Source: Acanthochlamys bracteata
Taxonomy: Eukaryota; Streptophyta; Magnoliopsida; Pandanales; Velloziaceae
Reading direction: 5' to 3'
NCBI GenBank assembly: GCA_019914995.1
Contig: CM034143.1
Coordinates: 1,738,501 to 1,802,500 of the forward strand
DNA: 64,000 nt
Of the stretch, positions 52,294-64,000 are shown in pieces. A program made the position numbers and the translations under genes. Numbering within the stretch: position 1 is the first letter of the stretch; every line of letters begins with the position of its first letter. The notes beneath the pieces were generated by a model that worked only from the letters and a program-made list of their open reading frames with translations, did not search any database and was not told the origin of the DNA.

Positions 52294-55200
52294 CTAAGCT
52301 TCTTTTCTTGTTATTCTGTGACAAATAAAATTCAGTTAGAAAAATATAAATGGTAGCTTGAAAGGAAGGATGCATTAGAATACAAAGGCCTGTTCTTACC
52401 TGAAGCAGTAGATTCCCAGAGCCTCAGTAATTTCCTTAATGACTGAGTAGGCAAAGTGCATGTACAGTCCAACTGTTTCATCAAGAAAGTGCAAATAGTA
52501 AGAACAGTGGTATAAGCAATAGAAGTCTCTTTACATTAAAATAATAATAATAATAATAATAATATAGAAATAAGATTTGTGATGTCCAAAGAAGCAAATT
52601 CTACGATTCCTTACAATTGATGACATCCGTAAAATATTTGCAAAACTGGAATTAGCTGAAAGCTGGGAAGAAATCCTCAGTAAATGCCGCCAGCAATAAT
52701 AAACAGTAACATTCAATGAACATTAACTAAGGAAGTGACAATATCGGAAATTTCGTAGTGTCAAAATATTTAACTTTATAATAGGCAAGTTGCCTTTTAC
52801 TAAAGACTTTCCAGATGAGGAAAGAGCAGTGACTACTCAAACCAATAAAAAATGTTGTATTCTTGACCAAACCAACGGATCAATGCAGAGATTAATGAAC
52901 ATACTATGAAGGGTATTTTCAGTGCTTTTGAAATAGAGCTTTTCTAAAATGAAGGATATTTTTGTCCTTTTTGAAAAACGAGCTCTATTTTTTTTTACCT
53001 AAAAAATAATAATAAAAATAAGCAATAAAAAGATCTCACTACGTAGAATTTTTCTGTACTTTCTACATTTTTGAATAAATTCTCTAAATACTTATAAAAA
53101 GTGTATTAAAAAACGTGAAATGAAAAATTGAAAAGCTGCTTTTAGGGTAAGCAATGCCAAACGCCTCCTATAGATTGTTATTTTTTGCTTGGTTGTAAAT
53201 TGACAACAGTGGCAAAATTTTCTATGTCATAAACCCTGTAAGCTTGTTTAAATGGTCTGAAAATTTTTCATACCTGTAAATACGCAATACCCCAGAAGCA
53301 TCAGGTGCTCATCAACAAGAGGAGCTCTGCAATTAGATAAAAGATATAACCGAAGGTGATGCCAGCAGAATTGCTACCCTTAAAACTCAAATAGAATGCA
53401 GCAATTTACATACCCATCGTTCAGCATGGTCCAGAGAACATTCGCAATGGCAAATGGAAGAGGCAGTAGTGACTGTTAGAAAGCACAGCAATTTAGTGGC
53501 AGATCCTAGTAGTAAGATATATAATGAGTAGGAGTTTGATACTTATCAGATGTGCCTTTAAGCAAGAATGAGAACTAAATGTATTGCCACTTGATCAGAA
53601 TGACTAGCAAAATCTAAAAACTCACACGTACCATGCACATATTTGTTTTCAAACCCTTGGGTTCATCACAAAGGTGAGCCAGAATCATCCTTCCCTGTGA
53701 AAACAAACTTCACTTATAAACTTTTGTTAAATCTATTGCAAACAACTTTTAGTACACTTCTCAGAAGAGGAAAATTATAAAAAAAAAGAAAAGAGAAAAA
53801 GACACTTCAATCAGTAACATCCAGTTAACTTCCTTCCCATGTAAGGACATTACAGACACAACTAACAGCCATGGGGGGTCTAGGAAACATCAATGAAGAA
53901 CTTCAACTTTTAATCATAAATGCGCGTTTGCTAACTGTGACTCAGAACTATAAACACCACTCTAGGTTCCAAGTATGCTATGTTTCTTAACAACATAATG
54001 ATTCATATGGAAACTATGCGATATGCAAAAGATATCAAATAAAGCAACCAAGCCTTAAGTCAAGGACCTTTTCCAAAAGAAAAACCAGTTTAAAAATTTT
54101 TCCTAATACTTGTTTTATGGAGACTAAAAAATTTTCCTAATACTGTACTTGTTTTATGGAGAGGACCTCCATTCATGAAAAGGAGATCTTAACAACTCTA
54201 TTGACATAAAAGCAGATCTTGATTTTGTTAATAAATAAAAGGAACACTGGAGTGATATTGAGAGAAGAAGAGAAGGTCCTGCACATTGACTAAAGAGAAA
54301 AATCATCATAAAGAATAACATTAATATGACACAAACTTGCAGAATTATAAGATGGTTATGCAATTTTTGATGAAACATAATAAAAAATCTTCAAAAAGCA
54401 TTAGATAACAAGCAGCAACCTACCACAAGGAAACCAAAAGCAAATCCAGTTCCAATGATAAGCAAATGAGGGTAATTGCGCATTATATCAGAAGGTGACA
54501 AAAATGACCTGCAGAAAAAGTATTATATTGTACATGAGGAATGACTAAATTGTCTGTTTTAGCTACAACTGAGGCCAAGTAAATACCATGTGAGAACTCC
54601 GGCCATAAGTGTAACAAAAGGAATAAGCTGGTACAAAATAAAACATTCTTTGTTACTACCGAGTACTCACAAAAGTAAACATTTACATAACTGACTTGCA
54701 TTATTATGCATTACCATTGCCAAAGCCAATAACATATTTCCTTTCCTAGCTTTGACGACCTTGTGAACATTGCCAATGCTGCATGAAAATAAGGACAGTA
54801 TGCATTAACAATCCACAATTATAGTATCAGAGAAGTATGTCTGAAAGCTTATAGTAACACTTCATGTACATTATTAGACTCCTACCATGGGCAGTATCAA
54901 GTACATGTTTTAAAATTGGGGGTATTGACAAACTACTTGCTTCATTTTTCTGAAATAGGTCCCTGGCCTTTGTTCTAATCAAAAGGTGATGTAGTTAGTT
55001 TCACTGAAAAAATTAAAATAACTAATATCTTGATAGTGCATTATGATTAATCATAGTTTTATTATTTAACCGTCTTTTATGGTTAGCCATCCGAAAGAAC
55101 GAATTAGCTACATCTGAAGGCTGAACTTTTAAAGTTATAAGCTTAGATAAAGTAAGGGCAGGACCTCTATCAAAAGAAAATAAAACACCAAGGACTAGTT

Positions 55201-58200
55201 TGTCAACAATAGGCTTTAAAGTGTAATTTTAAAGTTTCACCGAAAATTTATCTTTAAAGCATCGAAGAGATATTGCTTATCGATATGCCAACTGAATTAT
55301 AGATTGGAAAATAATCTTTAAAAATCTGATGAAGCATGGATGGTCATTTGAATTGTCTTACATCTATCAGTAATAGTTCATACCAACAATCTTGAATCAA
55401 GACGTAAGAATCAGCCATTCTCATTTGAATTGTCTTCATTGAATTGACTGGGGAAAAAATTTTAAAACAAAATATAGGAGACTCTAACTTACTTGGATCC
55501 GATAGTTGGGATGACACCAAAAACAATCATAGCAAACAGCACAACTCCATACATTGGGATTTCTGCAGCAAATTTACATAGTTGAAGTCATAACAGCTTA
55601 TAACATATCCACCAAAGTGTTGCAGGTTAAGACAACTTGTAAATAAACTCAAACACAAAGAGCTTATGTCATTCACAAAAAAGGACTGGGAAGAAGAAAC
55701 ACACAAGAAAGAATGCACACTGGTACATTAAGGATCTTCCAATTATGAAGGATTCAGTTGAAAAATCGTGAATCAAACAAGATACTTTTCTATAAGGTGC
55801 AATTCTAAACATGCAAGGATGACTTTCTTTCAAAAAGTTATTCATGAAGCATGGCTCAAAGCATAGGAGACATGTGAACAGACCCTATATAGAGGCTTTT
55901 GGTTATATCTTAGCAAAATTATGAGAAATATCGTCATCAATGAAGTGATATTTTTAACTTTAACCGCCAGCATTTTCATGTCTCACACCAAAACAGAAAC
56001 AAACTTTTACACGGGAAGTCATTGATATAATTATTTTATATGCTTGCAGAAGTTCACTCTTCACTGCGACAATTCAATTCACATGTGTCGAAGTCCAACA
56101 TCATATACAGATGACATAAGTAGGCAAAGAATATGAGAAAAAGCCACTAACCTTTGTCGCAAAAAAGTTATATACTTTTTTTCTTGAGAGCTTAAGTCAA
56201 ATATGTTCAGTAAACTAGGTACTTACACCTATAAAGATCTTGAAATGCATATAATCCTCAACCTCCATGCATGTTCTAGGATGCGAATCGATCGAGCAGA
56301 TGCCAGAAAATTGGGTGGCACGAGAAACTATCTATGTTTGCAAGATAGGAATGTGGTTGAATACTTCTTACCCAAAAATATAAACTCTTGGCAAAAACTA
56401 CATGAAATTTAAGAAGCCTAATTGAAGGAGATGCTCCAAACGAAAGGGAATGCAAGAAGAACAAGACCATCAAACAAGAGGATGCCTTCTGTATTACACA
56501 TTGCAGCAAAGCCAATTTTAAACTTGGGAAACAAGGAATATACATCCAGACCAAACGAAGCTAAGGCTTGGTTTCAAAGTCTATAAGATCAAACAAAAAA
56601 ATGAGTTAACCTTTCAACCACCTTCGAGAACAAACCGTTGTGATGGAATGTCAGCCACTACCTCGATCATATCAATAAAAATAAATCCTAAATATGTGTT
56701 CCGCAATTTTTATAGCATATTTACCTGGAAGAAATGGCACCCAACCTAGAAGGGGAATGGACTTTCTAAAATCCTGAGCCCACCACTCGGCCCCTAGTAA
56801 AAACCACAAGCACAAAAGTAAATGAAACAATTAAGCTGAATTAAGAAAATCAAACAGGATCTTAAGTGCAAATTCCATAAAACTTATCAGCTCTGAATGA
56901 GAATCCTACCCAAAAAAAATGTGAGGAAGTGAACACAATATATCAGCATTAAGCCTTCTGTTGGTCCGTTGATTATGGGAAGGACAAGTGAATTGGTGAA
57001 AAAGCTGCATCAAACCCAAGACAGCTGAGATCAGTGAGCAGATAACCAAAACAATTAACAAGAGCTAGATAATATTTTTATTACATAGACTGAACACTAA
57101 AATACATCATAGCACTCACAAGCTCATACGAAACTATCTTTTAGGAACATGAAGACTACAAATATATTCAAGTGTACTTGTACTATATACATACATTGAC
57201 ATGAAAATAACACGTGAGCAACTGAGCATACACAGAGATATGCATACAAGCTCAAATTTGCAAGTATTATTATACTTAAGTTGTTAGAAACTAAGAACTG
57301 CTATAACAATTATTAATAAGACAGTGAAATACTTTTCAAAAGGTTTTTTGACAGCAGCATATCAGGTTCCAGCCTGCACACTTTGCAGTAACCAAAAACC
57401 AATATAAAGAATCAAGATAAAATATCGACAGTTACAACCATTACACTCTAATATTAAAAGAGATGTAAGATATTTATCATTTAGTATCACTGAATTGGAC
57501 CTATGTGGCACTTATTGTTACAAACAAGATGAAAATACTAGCTGAGCTTCCCCAGCATAAGCAAGGACTAAGAGCAGTTAGCATCATTATCATAATGAAC
57601 TGAAAAGAACCAAATGAAGGCATCTTGCAACATTTTAAAGAGACTCCCAAGATACTCACTGTTCCCATGTCGCAAGGTAAAATGGGATAGCTGAAATAAC
57701 CCAGAACCAAAACGTATATCTCCCACACATAGCAGTACTCCCAAAAGCTAAGGATTCAAACTGAAATAAGCATTGCAACAAGCTTATAAGAAAATGAATC
57801 TTCGGAAGCATAAAAAAAGTAAGTTTAAAGCAAAAACAGATGTTCAAAGCTTTGAAGAAATGCAGCATACCGTGCATGCAAGTGCATCACAACCTGTAGC
57901 CAAATACAATGAGTTCTCAAATTTTAGTAGTTTATAAGTTTTTGCAAAAAAAAAAAATCACAAAAAAGAAATGAACATTGTGTGTGTATGAGAGAGAGAG
58001 AGAGCGGTGAGCGAGAGAGAGTAAGCAAGTCTGAGGTTATGCGCATGTGTCCGCATATATATATATATATATAGGGATAAGATATAGGCACATGTCATCT
58101 TAAAGGCACATGCGTATACATGCCGGCCAAAAGGGGCCGGCGAGCTCTCCAAATTCAATCTTCACCGTTGGATATGAAGAACCATGAGTTGAGAACATGT

Positions 58201-58620
58201 TGATAAAATTTCAGCTCAATCGGAATACGAACAGACCTCCATCAGAACTCTTGATCAAAGTGACACAAAAATAAAATATATATCTTTTGTTGGATATGAA
58301 GAACCATGAGTTGAGAATATGTTGATAAAATTTCAGCTCAATCGGAATACGAACAGACCTCCATCGGAACTCTTGATCAAAATAACATAAAAAATTAAAT
58401 TCGACAAAAGATATATATTTTGTTTTTGTGTCACTTTGATCAAGAGTTCTGATGGAGGTCTGTTCGTATTCCGATTGAGCTGAAATTTTATCAACATATT
58501 CTCAACTCATGGTTCTTCATATCCAACGGTGAAGATTAGATTTGGAGAGCTCGCTGGCCACTTTTGGCCGGCATGTGTACACATGTACTTTTAAGATGGC
58601 ATGTGCCTATATCCTATCCC

Positions 58621-58657
<37 letters not shown>

Positions 58658-61600
58658 CTTACCATGATCAAAAAGTTCTCCTAATGGACTGGATGAGTTT
58701 GTACGTCTGGCTTGCTTTCCATCAACAGCATCAAAGGTCTGCGATAAAGAGAAATGAAAATAAGCTAAAAGGAGTTTGTGAAGGGCATCATAATCATGAT
58801 TAAGTGCCTGGCCACTTGCGGAGGTGAACAATATTTCTTCATTCAGATATTAATAAAAAGATACAATGGCAAGCTTCCCAATTGCCAGTATAGGTTCCCC
58901 ACATCCTAAATTCCAGTAATATGGCATTCAACTGAAAATATTCTATGTGGCCACTTGCGGATGAATAATATTTCTTCATTCAGATATTAATAAAAAGATA
59001 CAATGACAAGCTTCCCAATTGCCACTATAGGTTCCCCACATCCTAAATTCCAATAATATGACATTCAACTGAAAATATTCTACGTGACTACAATCTTAAA
59101 TATATTAGAAGTCCAAAACTAAAAACAACTGTATGAATAAACTTTCATTCCTAACTAGTAAGATAAGCTTGGCTGCTATTGTTGTTGTAGACAAGGCCAC
59201 CATCGTTGTTGTATATGACCCATCAGTCATAAAGGACCAACAATATGAAGACAGAGCTGGCTAAGGAAATCTATGTACAGTTGCACAAAACAGCCTTTAG
59301 GACGTTAGTTTTAGAATGCAATGGAGGGGGTATAAAGCAAATACTGAAAAGCCAGGAGAAAAGGGAGATCGCATTTAGATGAAAAAAACCTTTCTAAGGC
59401 TAGTGCTGTCCAGAGTTTATCTGGTAGAATGACACTTAGTTAGCTTAAAAACCCGAATGTGTTACCCAGAAAAACTGGGGTTCACTCTACCTTACAAGCG
59501 TACAACAATTATAAGCACCATAAACTCCCATTTCTGGTTGAATGCTAATTCCATTTTCTAGATTTAGGATTAATCAAGATCATGTGTGAGAGATGAGTGA
59601 GCATTGGAAGTAGGAAGATTCATATATAGCATTGCAGCATTTTTGTCAGCCAGTCTGGAAGTTTCAGACTTCAAAGCGATGATACACTAAAGAAAACCAT
59701 GTTTATTGAGCAGAAAACATATATTGCTTTGAATACCCAAGGCAAGATACTCCTGCACATTACAAATTTATAAAACAAACACAAGTTCATTTCAATAACT
59801 TGGTCCATGTCAAGTATTACAGATATTTACGTCACCTGGTATAAAAAGAGGAGCATTCCATGAGCGAAGTGAACCCATCTAGGCGGTGGAGAGTCCAAAA
59901 GTGGTGAATAAATCTGTATGGATATAAATAACAAATTTTAAGATAAAACCAGACATCACAATGACTATCAACAAACATACAATCACAAAGTATATAATGA
60001 GCTCCATTTTAAGCATATGAATGAAAAAGAAACTGGAAAGAAACACCATAACATGAATGTGAAGAATTGACAAGGCATTGCAAAATGTACCAACAGCGTA
60101 GACATGCAAAGATCTCATTGCAATATCAATTGCAAAACTAAGAGCATGAACACCAAATAGAAAATCCAGTAGTCAGCTACCCATCAATATTGCTTCCGGT
60201 CTTTGTAAGAGCATTATATAGCAAACTGACTATTGCTAACGCAACATACAAATTTAGCTTGCTTATTTGCACATGAGACATTTCATAGTTGCTACAATCT
60301 ATGAACTTTGATTGTGGCTCACTTCAAAGATAGCTTCTCAACTACACCCCAAATAATGGCAAGTACCAAACAGAAAAGAAGCTTTTAAAGTAGAGGGACC
60401 AAGATGAACATTTGTAAGAACAGCGATGACAATGGATATTGGGCCCTAATACAGCCCACTAGGCTCTATGCATGTAAATATTGTGCATGACAGTTCATGA
60501 AGGATATAGAAGTAGGAGAGTATTAAAATCATTGTTGTTCTCCTAAGTAACATCTTCAAATATAATGCTGTTGCAAAAGAACTTCTAATATGGATTTTGT
60601 GATGAATAAGATAGGACGAAAGGTCAGTCATTCTAGATGTTTCAAAACTACAGTAAGCCTTTCCTGTAAAGTGTATACAATAAAAATTGCAACAGTAGAG
60701 TACCATCAGTAACTTCATTTGGGAAATCCAATCAGTTTCCACCAACTCAAAGCACAAAGGCAAGAATAGGTTTCAGTTGACAATTTCAACTCAAGGGCTC
60801 TGGAAGATAAGTGACTCCACATAACATTTAACAACAGACAGTCCTTTTACAAACTATTAGTATAAGTTAATTACACAGTAGCATGTTGATATTGTTACTT
60901 AACACAAGCAATGAACAAATTTCGGCTTGTCAACATGAGATTGGTGATACATATAATCTATACATAAACCGACTCGAGATGACTAAATGTTGTAGCTACC
61001 AAAATCAAGCAAAAGATAAACATTTAGAAGAATGTACTCAATTGAGCTGAATGGCACAGCACTTACATAACCAAGAAGAGCTGATATGACCAGAAACATG
61101 AAACCCATGAGCGTTATCTGAAAAGAATTAGAGAATCACTGCCATTTTTGAGTTTCACAATATAGATAATTGCTCCAAAGCTGAATCAACCTCTTACCAT
61201 GTTCGGTCTGGAGTGCATCCACGTGGAACATACACCAAAAGAAAGAGACAAATGAATATTGAAAACACCAAAAGATTCAGAATTAAAGGAGGAATTAGGA
61301 TAAACGACAATATTTTTGGTCACATAAGAATGTTATTAAGTGCCTCCAGAAAGTTTGCTGCACAAGTCACAGCATTATCCAACAGTCGAGCCTAAGGAAT
61401 TTGTACTGTCCTTATACTAGCAGATCATTCCAAACACCCTCGTTCTTCAAACTATAGAGTAAGATAGCTAGGAATGGAATAAAGGAGATTCATGAATTCC
61501 ACTGTGCAAATGACGAGTCTAAATCATCTGCAAATTTAGATTTCCATTACGCTTATCTATTTTGCATGAACAGTTGCACATATTATCCCTATAACTTGTT

Positions 61601-62538
61601 GATAGCATTCAAAAGGGCAAGTAAAGCCTACAGCTTAGCGCAGGAAGAATAAAAAACAAACAATTTCTCAATTTCATTACAGGGTCATTGCGCATCGTAT
61701 AGAAATATGTCAACTGTTCCTCAGGAGAGATACATGCAAGTAGTTGTTCAAGTTTGTATGATGCTTTTGCAGCCTACGACATTGTAATTAGATTATGGTT
61801 GCATATCCCATTTTTAAATTTAGATGCAACAGCAGTAGGAAATATATTTATAATTTAAAAAATACGTAAAGAAGTATTTCACGGATCAACTCTGGATAAG
61901 ATCATGGTGGAACATGGGAATATGGAAAACTAATCGCATGGAAGTAAAACCTGCTCTCAGATAACTTGTGTTGGAAACTAAAACAATAAAAAAAAAAAGA
62001 AACTGCTCAAATGTAGGACCACTATCATGCAAATTGCTTTATCCTTCTCTTTCATCAAAGACAGGTTGCTCAAAGCAATTCAATTTCCTTACTTTATTAT
62101 GATGAATAGAGGCTCCTCTTAGGTGTACTCCTTCATAGTAACGGGTAAAAATCCTTCCTTATCAAAAGAGTCTTCACTCAAGTGACCCAATTAATGCTTA
62201 GATTCTTTGTAAATAGGGGAGCAAATGTTAGATTGAAGAACAGATAACTTCCTATGTTCGACAACAAACTAAACACCATACATAAGATAAAGCAACAACA
62301 TGCTTATGCGGTAAAAGAAATACATGTATTGCATCATTCAATATCATCCAACACTGTGAACAAGAAAAGAAAAAAGCATTGTAGAAACTGCAGAAACTTA
62401 CGGCATCCAAAGAGGGAACAACGTGACACAATGGCTCCAAAATGGATTCAAAATGTACTTTGCAACCAGCGATTTGTCCACACCACTATACTTGTACTTT
62501 TGCAACGTAGCAATACCATGTTGACCAATGTACCCCAT
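52294..62538 (-). CDS. AAPT1: Aminoalcoholphosphotransferase (choline/ethanolamine phosphotransferase)
   Basis: Eighteen coding exons on the minus strand: 62538-62402, 61207-61198, 61117-61067, 59913-59836, 58738-58663, 57893-57871, 57760-57660, 57004-56910, 56793-56725, 55562-55493, 54778-54715, 54627-54587, 54508-54424, 53694-53632, 53472-53414, 53326-53274, 52472-52400, 52315-52294. They give 389 aa, the usual plant length, with all phases consistent. The enzyme transfers phosphocholine or phosphoethanolamine from the CDP-alcohol to diacylglycerol, the last Kennedy-pathway step, in ER/Golgi membranes. The catalytic motif DG-X2-AR-X8-G-X3-D-X3-D is intact (Asp98, Gly99, Ala102, Arg103, Gly112, Asp116, Asp120). 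Several hydrophobic membrane helices follow and the C-terminus is CFRITRKEA. The ATG directly follows a splice acceptor, so a 5' UTR exon must lie upstream. Confidence 0.96.
52538..52563. repeat. (TAA)n microsatellite in AAPT intron
   Basis: About eight ATA/TAA units in the AAPT intron upstream of the exon at 52472-52400. Confidence 0.9.
52909..53169. mobile_element. MITE, 'AGTGCTTTTG / AATGCCAAACGC' family, in AAPT intron
   Basis: The left end AGGGTATTTTCAGTGCTTTTG and the right end AGCAATGCCAAACGCCTCC are imperfect inverted repeats around about 220 bp of AT-rich sequence. This is the most complete member of the family in the window. Confidence 0.6.
58074..58620. mobile_element. Fold-back element with 215-bp inverted arms in AAPT intron
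   Basis: The left arm 58074-58288 and right arm 58406-58620 are close to exact reverse complements. The outer ends are GGGATAAGATATAGGCAC and GTGCCTATATCCTATCCC. Between the arms, 58289-58381 repeats about 93 bp of the left arm (58167-58260) in direct orientation. The element is embedded in a (TA)n tract on both sides and encodes nothing. It lies in the AAPT intron between exons 58738-58663 and 57893-57871, so the pre-mRNA can form a very long hairpin. Confidence 0.85.
58632..58657. repeat. (GA)n microsatellite next to an AAPT donor site
   Basis: About 13 GA units run to within 6 bp of the splice donor at 58662. On the transcript strand this is a (CT)n run just inside the intron. A second GA tract lies at 57990-58008. 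Confidence 0.9.
58809..59085. repeat. 139-bp tandem duplication in AAPT intron
   Basis: Two copies, 58809-58947 and 58948-59085, both start TGGCCACTTGCGG and contain CATTCAGATATTAATAAAAAG. They differ at only a few bases by eye, so the duplication is recent. Confidence 0.88.
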
Positions 62539-63080
62539 CTGCAATTATCCACAGGAAGTTTACAATACCTGTATTAGCATTCCCTAAGTAAGACTAGACA
62601 TCAGAGATTTTAGCCAAAACCACAACTTAAAGCATTGCTTCTCAAATTCATCATCATGGTAACCGAACTCTTTATTAATAACTCGGATCCACTCAATCCC
62701 GATAGAATAAACACCTATAAATCAAGTAGGATTTCTGAGAACTTAGTTCCAACTGCTACTCAAAATTTGTTCCAGTCGAGCCTAGTCATGATTCTTATGA
62801 ATACCAGTCACTCTACTCCCTTTAGAACAAAATCAGAAATTAGAATAAGCTTTTTAGTATAATATCCAAGAATAAGCGTCTTATTAAATCAGAAAAAAAT
62901 CCAAATTACCAAATTAAAAAAAAAGAACGGACCATATGATTATCACCAGTTACTTCCTTGAATCAAATTCAAATCCCTAAAATAAAAAAAAGAAACAAAA
63001 AGAAATAAGGATAAAGCAACAGATCTAACAACAGAAGTAAATAATCCATGAGAAATCGAGAGATAACATGAAATCCGTAC

Positions 63081-63240
63081 CGAAAACGAAGATCAAGGAG
63101 CCCTGGCAACGTTGATTGAAAGACCGCCAATGAAAGAAAGAGAGAAAGTAATTGGATCGAAGAAATGAAAGCCCAGGGAAAGCGTGCGTGAGTCGAACGC
63201 TGATTGAACACGCAGGGATCTTGAGAAACAAAAATACCCA
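63081..63240 (-). other. Probable AAPT 5' UTR exon
   Basis: The first coding exon begins exactly at an acceptor (TTGCAG|ATGGGG). Upstream, a C/T-rich stretch with a GT donor (TTTTCG|GTACGG) at 63081/63080 is a good candidate for the non-coding first exon, giving a leader intron of about 540 bp. The transcription start was not located. Confidence 0.5.
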
Positions 63241-64000
63241 AAAAAAGACAACGTTTAAAAATAATTTGCAAAAATCCGGAACCCTTTTACAAAGTTAGCA
63301 AATACGGATCCCAGTTACTAAACCACGGGATATGTTTGGAAGTGCGCGAAGTTTTCTTTTTACATTTTAAATTATTTTTATAAATTTTAGTATAACAGAT
63401 AAATCATATATCGTAACATTTATATACATGCAAATTTATTACTTTTAGTTAAAAATAGATTTATTTTGCAGAAAATTCTTAAATAAATTCTTTTTTAGAA
63501 TTTTAAAATATTTTTTTTCTGAATAAGAAATCTTCCGAAACAAGATATTGAGGGCAATATATTGCACTAACTTATAATAGGAGATTAAATTGCAAAATAC
63601 GCATTGGTATTAGTGGCATTAAACAAAGTTGGCTTAACCATAAATGTGGTGGCACGGCATGCAAAGTTGGCGAATTTTCTTTTGTTTGCTTAACTAAAAG
63701 AATTGCAGTCAAGCTAGTGATGACTCACTTTGTAAAACATTATTGTGTTACTGAGAAATGGTTTTCTCTTCAAATTGATAAGAACTCCAACTCGATATAA
63801 AAAACATAAAGCAGATGTATCATGATAAGCGTACCGCCTCATGCAAAATATACCATTTTTTAACGTAGCTCATTCCCGAAACTAATCCTACCCATCAAAC
63901 TCCCGAGAATTCATGAGATTTGTATGCCGTAGCGTTTGTGAATACATTGATCAAAATTTTAGGCACAAGTTGCCCACATACAATAGGTGTGATATGGAAC
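63241..64000. other. Right edge, no recognised gene
   Basis: A MITE-like block begins at about 63331 (ATGTTTGGAAGTGCGCGAAG) with the AT-rich interior of the 'AATGCCAAAC' family. The last 400 bp show no feature I can support. Confidence 0.5.

Noticed and set aside
57986..58657. GA- and TA-rich repeats as a possible CRISPR-like or origin array
   Set aside because: These are simple microsatellites flanking a fold-back transposon in a plant intron. There are no regular spacers.
61213..61395. 60-codon open frame on the plus strand
   Set aside because: It lies within an AAPT intron, antisense and adjacent to the 10-nt microexon, with no family match.

Overview
This is nuclear DNA from a flowering plant, most likely a eudicot. 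Genes are split by many AT-rich GT-AG introns, exon GC content is modest, intergenic DNA is very AT-rich, and the proteins are plant versions of eukaryotic housekeeping factors. Plant-type promoter boxes and many small non-autonomous DNA transposons support this. There are no operons, CRISPR arrays or prokaryotic signals.

Layout from left to right: (1) 998-1360 (+), a very uncertain two-exon small ORF. (2) 1832-5315 (-), a FAM133-like RS/Ser-rich protein in five exons. (3) 5.3-11.1 kb, gene-poor AT-rich DNA with MITE remnants. (4) 11094-18719 (+), a complete 14-exon MTR4/DExH9 RNA-exosome helicase (999 aa) with one GC-AG intron. (5) 20147-22062 (-), a plastid MRL7/MRL7-like protein with a thioredoxin-like fold, in four exons. 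(6) 22.9-24.6 kb, unassigned minus-strand open segments that may be a decayed gene. (7) 24789-27563 (-), an unnamed 510-aa conserved-looking plant protein in three exons. (8) 28688-29167 (-), a possible small basic protein gene. (9) 30035-33716 (-), ribosomal protein L5/uL18 in nine coding exons. (10) 33.8-40.8 kb, a repeat-rich gap with a tandem-duplicated ORF and a badly decayed Ty1/copia element on the minus strand. (11) 40845-43403 (+), splicing factor SF3A1 in two coding exons. (12) 43.4-48.6 kb, gene-poor DNA with a well-defined hAT-like non-autonomous element. (13) 48586-51248 (+), cohesion factor DCC1 in three exons with two E2F boxes just upstream. (14) 52294-62538 (-), aminoalcoholphosphotransferase AAPT in 18 coding exons, including a 10-nt microexon and an intron with a large fold-back element. 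(15) 63.2-64 kb, nothing recognised.

The exon structures of the main genes were derived by hand. Each was accepted only when splice sites and reading phase agreed across every junction, and the final lengths match the families where I know them. Several genes serve RNA and ribosome production: MTR4 in exosome processing of rRNA, RPL5 in the large subunit, SF3A1 in the U2 snRNP. All three have telo-box-like motifs in their leaders or promoters, which suggests shared growth-linked control, but they are not a functional cluster. DCC1 is an S-phase gene and AAPT makes membrane phospholipids.

I did not find a convincing undescribed system. The points most worth a second look are the unnamed 510-aa gene, the small gene at 28.7-29.2 kb, the perfect inverted repeat inside an RPL5 intron, the AAPT intron fold-back and the AAPT microexons.
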